NCBI GenBank assembly: GCA_030588935.1 | Contig: JAUUWR010000005.1 | Span: 1-20,203 of the forward strand | Length of the DNA: 20,203 nucleotides | Origin: a bacterium | GTDB taxonomy: Archaea; Nanobdellota; Nanobdellia; Pacearchaeales; GW2011-AR1 | Direction: 5' to 3' | Part shown: positions 1-5,979 of the stretch, in pieces | Position numbering within the stretch: position 1 is the stretch's first letter | Layout: each line of letters starts with the position of its first letter | Made by a program: the position numbers and the translations under genes | Notes under the pieces: model-generated | Seen by the model: the letters and a program-made list of their open reading frames with translations, nothing else | Databases searched by the model: none | Told to the model about the DNA's origin: nothing

Positions 1-31
1 AATTTGAGAATTTGTTCTGATTAGTTTGGGG

Positions 32-1711
32 TTATTTTAGGGTTGCTTTTATCCGTCTAACCCCTGCACTTGAGCTTTCTTCTTTTTTTATTTTGAAATG
101 GCCGAGTTCTTTTGTGTTTTGAACATGAGGGCCTGCGCAGATTTCTTTTGAGAAATTTCCTATTGTGTAGACAGAAACTTTATTTCCATATTTAGCATCA
201 AAAATTCCCTGAGCTCCTGATTTTTTAGCTTGTTCTGGAGTCATTTCTTCACGTTTAATTGGGATTGCTTGGCTGATTTTTTTGTTGACTAAATCTTCAA
301 CTTTTTTTAATTCTTCTGGAATAAGTTTTCTGTCAAAGTTGAAATCAAATCTTGTTTTTTCTTCTGTTATGTTTGAGCCTCTTTGGTGCAAGTCCGGCTT
401 GTTTAAAACTTGTCTTAATGCCTGTGCTAATAAATGAGTTGCAGTATGAAGTTTTGTTACTTGTTCTGAACTGTCTGCTAATCCTGATTTGAATCTTCCT
501 GAAATTATAGCTCCTGATGCTATTTGATGCCTAGCAAATTCTTTTTTATATTCCACTATATTTGTTTTAATATCTTTTTCTTTTGCTAGTTCTTGAGTCA
601 TTTCAACAGGAAAACCATATGATTGGTAAAGTAAGAACATATTTACTCCCGATAATGATTTTTTGTCTTTTGTTAGTTTTTTAAATTCCCCCAGCCCTTT
701 TTCTAATGTTTTATCAAATCTTTCTTCTTCTTTTTTTAATTCTTGTTTTATGAATTTTTTATTTAATTTGTAATCCTTGTAGATTTTAAAAACAGGTTCT
801 GAAATTTCTGTTATTGAGTTTATATTTAGTTTTTTAGCATATGTAATCGCTTTTCTAATTAATATTCTTAAAACAGAACCTTTTTCTGTATTTGAAGGGG
901 TTATGTTTTCATTTAAAATAAAGCAAGATGCTTTAATATGGTCTGCAATTATTCTCATTACTCTTTCATTTCCTTTATATTTTTTATTTGATAATTTTTC
1001 AATTTTTTTAATTATTGGCTGCCAAATTTGAGTGAGATAATTATCATTAAATCCATTTAATATGGCTAATGTTCTTTCTACTCCTCCACCAAAATCTATA
1101 TTTTTTTGTTTTGCAAGATTATATTTTCCTTTTTTATCTTTACTATATTGCATTAAAACATCATTTCCTATTTCAATATTATCTACAAACATTTCTGTAC
1201 TTGGTCCACAAGGACCTGTTTTTCCTGCTGGTCCCCACCAATTATCATTCCCAAGAAATTTTATTCTTTGTTTAGGAATCCCTAAATCTTCCCATATTTT
1301 TGCAGATTCTGTATCTTTAGGAGCATTTTTATCTCCTTTAAAACAAGTTACGAATATTTTTTCTTTAGGGATTTTTAATATTTTTGTAAAGAATTCTAAA
1401 GTCATTTCAATTGCTTGTTTTTTCCAATAATCTCCTAATGACCAGTTTCCAAGCATTTCAAGAAAAGTATGGTGGCAGTTATCTCCTACTTCTTCAATGT
1501 CTGTTGTTCTAATACATTTTTGAACATTAACAAGTCTTTTTCCCAATGGATGTTTTTGTCCAAGCAAATAAGGGACTAATGGATGCATTCCAGCACTTGT
1601 AAATAAGACAGTCGGGTCATTTTCTGGAATCAAAGATGCATTTGGAATTTCTTTATGATTTTTTGATTTGAAAAAATCTATGTATGATTTGATTAGTTGT
1701 TTTCTATTCAT
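32..1711 (-). CDS. alaS: Alanyl-tRNA synthetase, short form without C-Ala domain
   Basis: Charges tRNA-Ala with alanine in the cytoplasm. The 559-residue protein opens with the class II catalytic core: a motif 1 region with TSAGMHPLVPYLLG near residue 40, then QKCIRTTDIEEVG and HTFLEMLGNWSLGDYW, and motif 3 GGGVERTLA. The editing domain follows, with zinc/deacylation motifs HTATH (422-426) and CAGPH (525-529). It stops at GVRRIKATLK, where the editing domain normally ends. Full-length AlaRS is roughly 850-900 residues, so the C-terminal oligomerisation domain is missing; the TAA lies inside the window, so this is not an edge effect. The N-terminus resembles bacterial (CPR-like) rather than archaeal AlaRS, which suggests transfer. 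A TATA-like TTTAAAAAT about 25 bases upstream supports the ATG at 1711. Product certain; lineage is inference. Confidence 0.95.
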   Translation of the reverse strand: MNRKQLIKSYIDFFKSKNHKEIPNASLIPENDPTVLFTSAGMHPLVPYLLGQKHPLGKRLVNVQKCIRTTDIEEVGDNCHHTFLEMLGNWSLGDYWKKQAIEMTLEFFTKILKIPKEKIFVTCFKGDKNAPKDTESAKIWEDLGIPKQRIKFLGNDNWWGPAGKTGPCGPSTEMFVDNIEIGNDVLMQYSKDKKGKYNLAKQKNIDFGGGVERTLAILNGFNDNYLTQIWQPIIKKIEKLSNKKYKGNERVMRIIADHIKASCFILNENITPSNTEKGSVLRILIRKAITYAKKLNINSITEISEPVFKIYKDYKLNKKFIKQELKKEEERFDKTLEKGLGEFKKLTKDKKSLSGVNMFLLYQSYGFPVEMTQELAKEKDIKTNIVEYKKEFARHQIASGAIISGRFKSGLADSSEQVTKLHTATHLLAQALRQVLNKPDLHQRGSNITEEKTRFDFNFDRKLIPEELKKVEDLVNKKISQAIPIKREEMTPEQAKKSGAQGIFDAKYGNKVSVYTIGNFSKEICAGPHVQNTKELGHFKIKKEESSSAGVRRIKATLK

Positions 1712-1756
1712 TATAGAAGTAGTTATAGAGGATTTTTAAATTTGTTTATTTAGAAA

Positions 1757-1927
1757 TTAATGATTTTTAGCATAATCAGTTAGTTCTTTACATCTTCTTA
1801 AATCTTGGGCTATTTGACTTGGATCTTCTATAATTTCTGGTCTTAGATGAGAATCAAATACTCCTTCTAAATCATATCTTGAGAGTCTGTCTATTTCATT
1901 TAATTCGTTTTGTTGATTAAATTTCAT
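1757..1927 (-). CDS. Hypothetical small protein, 56 aa
   Basis: An ATG-started ORF of 56 codons plus TAA lies between AlaRS and the next minus-strand gene. The product starts MKFNQQNELNEIDRL and ends with KELTDYAKNH. It is hydrophilic and acidic/basic mixed, has one Cys, no membrane segment and no motif I recognise. The open frame fills the gap and runs in the same direction as its neighbours, and its third positions are A-rich like those genes. A spurious ORF of this length is possible in AT-rich DNA; no function is proposed. Confidence 0.5.
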   Translation of the reverse strand: MKFNQQNELNEIDRLSRYDLEGVFDSHLRPEIIEDPSQIAQDLRRCKELTDYAKNH

Positions 1928-1980
1928 TTATTTTTAACGAAGGACTTGTTTTTAAACTTTAATATAATGAGAAATATATT

Positions 1981-2307
1981 TTAACTCAACCTCGCCAATT
2001 TCTCCTGAATATCCTGCAATTGCTCTTGAATGTTTTGTTCTTGTTTTTTCTTTGCCTTTGCCACTGTTTTTTTTAAAGGTCTTGGCATTTCTTCTTGTGG
2101 GAAAGTAGATTGAAGAGCATTTATTTTTGCTCGCAGATTTCTTAGGGCTGTTTTAAGTTTATTTTTTGTTATTAATTCTCTTTTTCTCAGTATTTTATAA
2201 TTTCTAACTCTTTTTGCAGTTTGAAGCAGATTAAACTCAGAAGATAAAAGTTGTTTTTTTGCCTCTAATGCTTCTTGATAATCAAATTTAATATATTTAT
2301 TTTCCAT
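1981..2307 (-). CDS. Hypothetical coiled-coil protein, 108 aa
   Basis: Not assigned to a family. The protein is highly charged and predicted almost entirely helical: a Lys/Arg-rich first half (residues about 15-60) and a Gln/Glu/Lys-rich tail (about 80-108, EQLQDIQEKLARL) with heptad-like leucines that suggest a coiled coil. A short Pro-containing hinge (FPQEEMPRPLKK) separates the two. There is no signal peptide, membrane segment or Cys. The start is ATG at 2307, with a TATA-like AATATAAG about 25 bases upstream. The upstream spacer carries one copy of the repeated AGCTTAAG element described at 2330-2469. It could bind nucleic acid or a protein partner, but nothing in the sequence decides this. 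Confidence 0.75.
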   Translation of the reverse strand: MENKYIKFDYQEALEAKKQLLSSEFNLLQTAKRVRNYKILRKRELITKNKLKTALRNLRAKINALQSTFPQEEMPRPLKKTVAKAKKKQEQNIQEQLQDIQEKLARLS

Positions 2308-2329
2308 TTTTAATATTCTATTTTTAACT

Positions 2330-2469
2330 TATATTTCTTAAAATTTTGAGATTTAAAGATGAGTAGCTTGTTGTTTTTTGGTTCACTTAAGCTTTCTACT
2401 TCGTCCCCTTAATATTTTATTTGTTATTAGTTTTTATATTATAGGCGAGCGAATGAAATGGGCGAGCTT
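2330..2469 (-). repeat. Intergenic repeat element, copy C (minus orientation)
   Basis: Read on the minus strand, this spacer has two GCTCGC words (about 2467-2444), a TATA-like TATAAAAA (2438-2431), then GGGGACGA (2408-2401), AGAAAGCTTAAG, CTCATCTTT (2363-2355) and ATAAGTTAAAAA. The same words in the same order, with nearly the same spacing, occur on the plus strand at 3953-4102. It lies between the 191-aa gene and the 108-aa gene, in the sense direction of the latter. It could be a small RNA gene with its own promoter, a 5' leader, or a decayed mobile repeat. Confidence 0.55.
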
Positions 2470-2486
2470 GATATATTTAATTTAAA

Positions 2487-3062
2487 TTATTCTAATTCAT
2501 TAAAAATATCTTTGTTAATTAAGTCTATTCGGGATTTTATTATTTGGATTTCTCTTTCCCAATTAGCTAATTCTTCTTCTTCTTTTATTTTAATTTCCCT
2601 GGTTTTTTTAAGAAGGTCTTCAATTTCAAAGATTTTGTTTTTTATTTCTTCAAAGGTTTCAGTTGCTTCCTGGAACTTGTCTAATCTTATGAAGACAGGT
2701 TCAGTTTTTTTCATTGCTGGAGTTCTTGAAGGAATTATGGCTGGTATTTCCATGGTTCTTTTTTTTACTATCCCTTTTCTTAAGGGGATTGGGGGAGGTT
2801 CTAACGCAAGTTGTGGTCTTGGTAATTCTTGAGAGGGTTCAGTAATTGCATGTTTTATAGCTTCTTGTTTAAATTTTTCTCCTGCTTGAGAATCTGGCAA
2901 TATTGGGAGAGTTTGAGTTTTTATTTTAGGCAATCCAGAAGGCACATCTGGAATTTCAGATGTTGGAATAAGTGGAGATTTTGCTCCAGGTGGTTCTGGC
3001 AGTTCTGGTAATTCTGGAACTCCTTCTGCTTCAACCCCTTTTTTTTTGCTAAATAAACCCAT
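2487..3062 (-). CDS. Hypothetical protein, Pro-rich N-terminus and coiled-coil C-terminus, 191 aa
   Basis: No family recognised with confidence. Residues 1-8 are MGLFSKKK; residues about 12-115 are low-complexity, rich in Pro, Glu and Leu (PELPELPEPP, PRPQLALEPPPIPLRK), with the look of an extended linker. Residues about 120-191 form a charged helix region (FEEIKNKIFEIEDLLKK) likely to be a coiled coil. There is no membrane segment, so the protein is probably cytoplasmic and may be a tether or scaffold. A Shine-Dalgarno GAGGT six bases before the ATG supports this start. It is divergent from the TFE gene, and the two share about 135 bp of upstream DNA. Confidence 0.8.
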   Translation of the reverse strand: MGLFSKKKGVEAEGVPELPELPEPPGAKSPLIPTSEIPDVPSGLPKIKTQTLPILPDSQAGEKFKQEAIKHAITEPSQELPRPQLALEPPPIPLRKGIVKKRTMEIPAIIPSRTPAMKKTEPVFIRLDKFQEATETFEEIKNKIFEIEDLLKKTREIKIKEEEELANWEREIQIIKSRIDLINKDIFNELE

Positions 3063-3198
3063 ATTAATACCTCTTTTTTATTATTCTTTGATTATAAATA
3101 TTTTAAATCAAGTATATTTATAAAAGTATTGTTTGAGTTTTGAAAATAGGTTTAATAGAAAACTATTAAAAGAGTGTTTGCGATTAATTTTTACTAAA

Positions 3199-3951
3199 AT
3201 GCAGATTAAGTTTCTTAAATCCATTGTTGAACATCTGACGAATAAGCAATCAGTGGCTATTGTGGATTTGTTAGTTGGAAAAAAGGATATAAACGAATTT
3301 TTAATTGCAAAAAAATTAGGATTGACCATCAACCAAACAAGAAATATTCTTTATAAATTATCTGATTTTGGATTGGTTTCATTTATTAGGAAAAAAGATA
3401 AAAGAAAAGGATGGTATATTTATTTTTGGACTTTGAATGTTGCTAAATCTTTGGGTTTGCTTGAGCAAAAGTTGGAAGAAGAATTACAGCAATTAGAAGC
3501 TCAATTAAAAAGCAGAAAAGAAAAGAGATATTATATTTGCAAAACCTGCAATATTGAAGTTACTGAAGAAGTTGCGTTGTTGAATAATTTTATTTGTTTA
3601 GAATGTGAAGAAGTTTATAAATTATCTGACAATGAACAGATTATTAAAAAACTTGAACGAGAGACTTCAAAATTGAAGAGGGAAATTAAGGTTATTTCTG
3701 AAGAAAGAGAGAAAGAAGATGAAAAAATTGAAAAGAAAAGAGTGAGAGCAATTAAGAAAGTTGCAGAAAAAAGAAAAAGAGATAGAAAGAAGAAAAGGAA
3801 AATTACTAAAATAAAAAGTAGAAAAGGTGCTAAAAAAGGGAAGAGAGTAAAAAAGGCAAAAAAGAAGGTTGTGAAAAAAAAAGTTAAGAAAAAAGTTAAG
3901 AAGAAAGCTGCTAAAAAGAAAATTGCGAGGAAGAAACTTAAGAGAAAATGA
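3199..3951 (+). CDS. tfe: Transcription factor E (TFIIE-alpha homologue) with long basic tail
   Basis: TFE helps open archaeal promoters by binding RNA polymerase and the pre-initiation complex. Counting from the ATG at 3199 (250 aa), residues 1-90 are the winged helix (TINQTRNILYKLSDFGLV, then KGWYIYFWTLN), and residues 112-142 a zinc ribbon with Cys 114, 117, 133 and 136. A charged helical stretch leads into about 70 residues that are nearly all Lys, Arg, Ala and Val (repeated KKK, KKVKKK). The usual TFE-alpha is roughly 170-190 residues and lacks such a tail. An upstream in-frame TTG at 3133 would add 22 residues; I prefer the ATG because ATTAAAAG lies about 27 bases before it and the TFE winged helix starts there. 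Repeat copy B follows immediately. Confidence 0.88.
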   Translation: MQIKFLKSIVEHLTNKQSVAIVDLLVGKKDINEFLIAKKLGLTINQTRNILYKLSDFGLVSFIRKKDKRKGWYIYFWTLNVAKSLGLLEQKLEEELQQLEAQLKSRKEKRYYICKTCNIEVTEEVALLNNFICLECEEVYKLSDNEQIIKKLERETSKLKREIKVISEEREKEDEKIEKKRVRAIKKVAEKRKRDRKKKRKITKIKSRKGAKKGKRVKKAKKKVVKKKVKKKVKKKAAKKKIARKKLKRK

Positions 3952-3952
3952 T

Positions 3953-4102
3953 ATATTGGGCTCGCTCGCTTTTCGCTCGCCTGTTTTATAAACCAATAAT
4001 AATAAAAATATTTATGGGACGAGAGAGAAGCTTAAGCTGTTCATATGTGGAGCTTAATAATTTAAAGAGATTCCAAAAAAATAAAATAAGTTAAAAAATA
4101 AA
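3953..4102 (+). repeat. Intergenic repeat element, copy B (plus orientation)
   Basis: This spacer starts right after the TFE stop. It contains GGGCTCGCTCGC and CGCTCGCCT (3958-3982), a TATA box TTTATAAA (3985-3992), GGGACGA starting 27 bases after it (4016), AGAAGCTTAAGC, and a 7-bp hairpin TTAAGCT/AGCTTAA (4032-4038 with 4051-4057, 12-base loop), then AGATTCCA (4068-4075) and AATAAGTTAAAAAA before the rhomboid ATG. It matches copy C over nearly its whole length, and copy A over 4011-4075. The GC-rich words stand out in AT-rich DNA. Confidence 0.6.
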
Positions 4103-4867
4103 ATGGATAAATGGTTTGAGAATAAATTTGAAAAAAGAAATTTGAGGAAGTATACTCGTCAGAGGTTAAAAGGGGGGAAGACTGATTCTTTTGGCAGGTT
4201 TTCCAGGAAATTTAGTGTGACTGCTTGGATTATTATTGTTAATGTTGTGGTTTTTATTCTTGTATTTTTGTTGATGAGAATATTGGGTGAAGGAAGGGTA
4301 GAAGAAATTTTTTCTTGGATTGCTTTGCAGCCAAATGCTTTTTTTTCTGGGGTGGTTTGGACTTTACTGACAAGCATGTTTATGCACGGAAATTTTACTC
4401 ATTTATTTGTAAACATGATTTCCTTGTTTTTTCTTGGAAGTTTTATTGAAAGATTGATAGGTAGGAAAAGATTTTTTTGGCTGTATATTTTATCAGGGTT
4501 GGTTGCAGGTTTGTTTTTTGTTTTTTTAGCTTATTTTTTTGGAGCAAGCGGAATTGGAGAGAGAATTTTTGGTTCTCCAGAAATTTTTGCTGTTGGAGCA
4601 AGCGGGGCTATTTTTGCTCTTGCAGGGTTATTAGCAGTTTTAACTCCTAATTTAAGAGTTTATGTGTTTTTTATAATTCCTATGAGAATGTGGATTGCTA
4701 TAATCTTTTTATTAGGTGTTTTATGGATGGCTTCTATAGGTGTTGGTTTGCCTATTGGAAACACAGCTCATTTTGGAGGGCTGTTAGTTGGTTTGAGCTA
4801 TGGCATTTATCTTAAAAAGAAATATCGGCGGAAAACAAAGATGATTGCGAAGTATTTTGGTGGTTAG
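4103..4867 (+). CDS. Rhomboid family intramembrane serine protease
   Basis: Cleaves transmembrane segments of other membrane proteins. The 254-residue protein has a basic cytoplasmic N-terminus (1-38), a first membrane helix at about 40-60, then the rhomboid core: HGNFTHLFVNM (His95, Asn104), the catalytic serine in VGASGAIFAL (Ser167), and the catalytic histidine in AHFGG (His223). At least six hydrophobic segments are visible, and the C-terminus is basic. A second GASG at 147-150 lies in a loop and is probably coincidental. Both catalytic residues are present, so it should be active; the substrate is unknown. It follows repeat copy B, which may form its 5' leader. Confidence 0.92.
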   Translation: MDKWFENKFEKRNLRKYTRQRLKGGKTDSFGRFSRKFSVTAWIIIVNVVVFILVFLLMRILGEGRVEEIFSWIALQPNAFFSGVVWTLLTSMFMHGNFTHLFVNMISLFFLGSFIERLIGRKRFFWLYILSGLVAGLFFVFLAYFFGASGIGERIFGSPEIFAVGASGAIFALAGLLAVLTPNLRVYVFFIIPMRMWIAIIFLLGVLWMASIGVGLPIGNTAHFGGLLVGLSYGIYLKKKYRRKTKMIAKYFGG

Positions 4868-4960
4868 GAAGGTTTTTTATCAATAAAAGGTAATTTAATG
4901 ATAGCTTTTCTAATCATCCTCAAAACTTATTATATTTATGACATTCAAATAAAATAAAAG

Positions 4961-4988
4961 AACTTAGGTTAACGGAGTTTCCTAAGTT
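4961..4988. other. Perfect 8-bp inverted repeat upstream of the SpoIIM-like gene
   Basis: AACTTAGG (4961-4968) and CCTAAGTT (4981-4988) pair perfectly around a 12-base loop. The hairpin lies just upstream of the TATA-like TTTTAAATAT (4995-5004) that precedes the ATG at 5025. That position suits an operator or activator site overlapping the BRE region. An RNA hairpin ending the rhomboid transcript is also possible, but no T-run follows the right arm directly. Confidence 0.45.
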
Positions 4989-5024
4989 AAATACTTTTAA
5001 ATATGCTTTTTGTTTATTGATGTT

Positions 5025-5636
5025 ATGAAAAAGAGGATGAGTTGGGACAGAATAAACAAATTTGTTTATGCAAATTTTAAATTAAGTTTGAAGTATGTAA
5101 AAGATATTAAAAATTATATTTGGTTTTCATTTATTTTGTTTTTTGGTGTTGGGATTTTTGGATATTTTTTTCCTGTTTTGTTTGAAGAACAGATTTTAAA
5201 TTTAATTAAGGAAATAATTGCACAAACAGAAGGGCTGGATATGGTGGGTTTGATTAGATTTATTTTTTTGAATAATCTGAGAAGCAGTTTTTTTGCTATG
5301 TTGCTGGGAATTTTTTTTGGGATTATTCCTTTTTTTGTTCTTATAGTTAATGGTTATGTTTTGGGTTTTGTGGCTAGTAAGACTGTTGTTAGTGAGGGAT
5401 TTTCAATTTTATGGAAATTATTGCCTCATGGAATTTTTGAATTGCCTGCAGTGTTGATTAGTGTTGCAATTGGATTGAGATTGGGGATGTTTCTTTTTGT
5501 TTATGAAGGCAGGAGAAAATGGAAAGAGTTTAAGAGATGGTTAGTTGATGCTTTCAGGGTTTTCTTGTTTATTATAATTCCTTTACTTGTAATTGCAGCT
5601 ATGATTGAAGGGGTGTTGATTTGGTTGTGGGGATGA
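5025..5636 (+). CDS. SpoIIM/DUF95 family integral membrane protein
   Basis: The family is named after a Bacillus sporulation protein, but archaeal members have no known sporulation role. Visible hallmarks are the FLNNLRSSFFAMLLGI stretch, then GIIPFFVLIVNGYVLGFV and LLPHGIFELPAVLIS, conserved around the family's membrane core. There are about five hydrophobic segments and a basic loop (EGRRKWKEFKRW) before the last helix. I start at ATG 5025 (203 aa) rather than the TTG at 5010, because the TATA-like TTTTAAATAT at 4995-5004 sits about 25 bases upstream, as expected for a leaderless message. It follows the rhomboid gene but has its own promoter. In some archaea the family sits near envelope or transport genes; the function is open. 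Confidence 0.85.
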   Translation: MKKRMSWDRINKFVYANFKLSLKYVKDIKNYIWFSFILFFGVGIFGYFFPVLFEEQILNLIKEIIAQTEGLDMVGLIRFIFLNNLRSSFFAMLLGIFFGIIPFFVLIVNGYVLGFVASKTVVSEGFSILWKLLPHGIFELPAVLISVAIGLRLGMFLFVYEGRRKWKEFKRWLVDAFRVFLFIIIPLLVIAAMIEGVLIWLWG

Positions 5637-5640
5637 TTTT

Positions 5641-5856
5641 TTATTCTCTTAAATCACTTATTCCTAACATTAGAAATAACAGGCCTATCATGACTATAAA
5701 CCAGAATATTCCGCCTTTAAGGAATTCCCAGCCAGCATTCCAAAAATTTAGAGACTTGCCTAATATTGTCCAAGCATATATTGAAGAATAATATGCTATA
5801 AGAATCATCCCTATTATTAATACCAGCCCAAATAAAATCTCAAACCATTTGTTCAT
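5641..5856 (-). CDS. Small two-helix membrane protein, 71 aa
   Basis: A 71-residue protein with two strong hydrophobic segments (about 7-32 and 48-66) joined by a short aromatic loop (LNFWNAGWEFLKGG), ending in SDLRE. The loop and the last helix (FLKGGIFWFIVMIGLLFLMLGISDL) resemble small conserved archaeal membrane proteins I have seen in DPANN genomes, but no function is known. It points against the SpoIIM-like gene, and the two stops are 4 bases apart. A minus-strand TTTATAAAC about 25 bases before the ATG at 5856 supports the start. Confidence 0.75.
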   Translation of the reverse strand: MNKWFEILFGLVLIIGMILIAYYSSIYAWTILGKSLNFWNAGWEFLKGGIFWFIVMIGLLFLMLGISDLRE

Positions 5857-5948
5857 GTTAGTGAAGAGATTTTATCTGTTTATAAAGATTTCTGTGTTTT
5901 ATTGGATATTTTAGTATAACTTCAAATAAGTTTGAACTCTTCGCCGCA

Positions 5949-5957
5949 TTTATAAAG
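5949..5957 (+). promoter_or_regulatory. TATA box of the propeller gene
   Basis: TTTATAAAG lies with its centre 27 bases before the ATG at 5980, so the message should begin at or next to the start codon (leaderless). Spacing of this kind recurs through the window. Confidence 0.75.
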
Positions 5958-5979
5958 AGGCTTTTTCTATATAGTTAAC

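Noticed and set aside
1062..1430. Plus-strand ORFs across AlaRS (also 12919-13125 in proS and 15673-15894 in gatB)
   Set aside because: They are antisense to well-conserved synthetase and amidotransferase genes, have no promoter or family features, and arise from biased codon use.
2350..2470. Insertion sequence ends around TFE
   Set aside because: No transposase lies between or near the inverted copies, and a third single copy exists at 14.6 kb, so a classical IS is not supported.
3667..3996. Minus-strand Phe/Leu/Ser-rich ORF opposite the TFE tail
   Set aside because: It is the antisense image of the lysine-repeat tail; the composition follows directly from A-rich codons.
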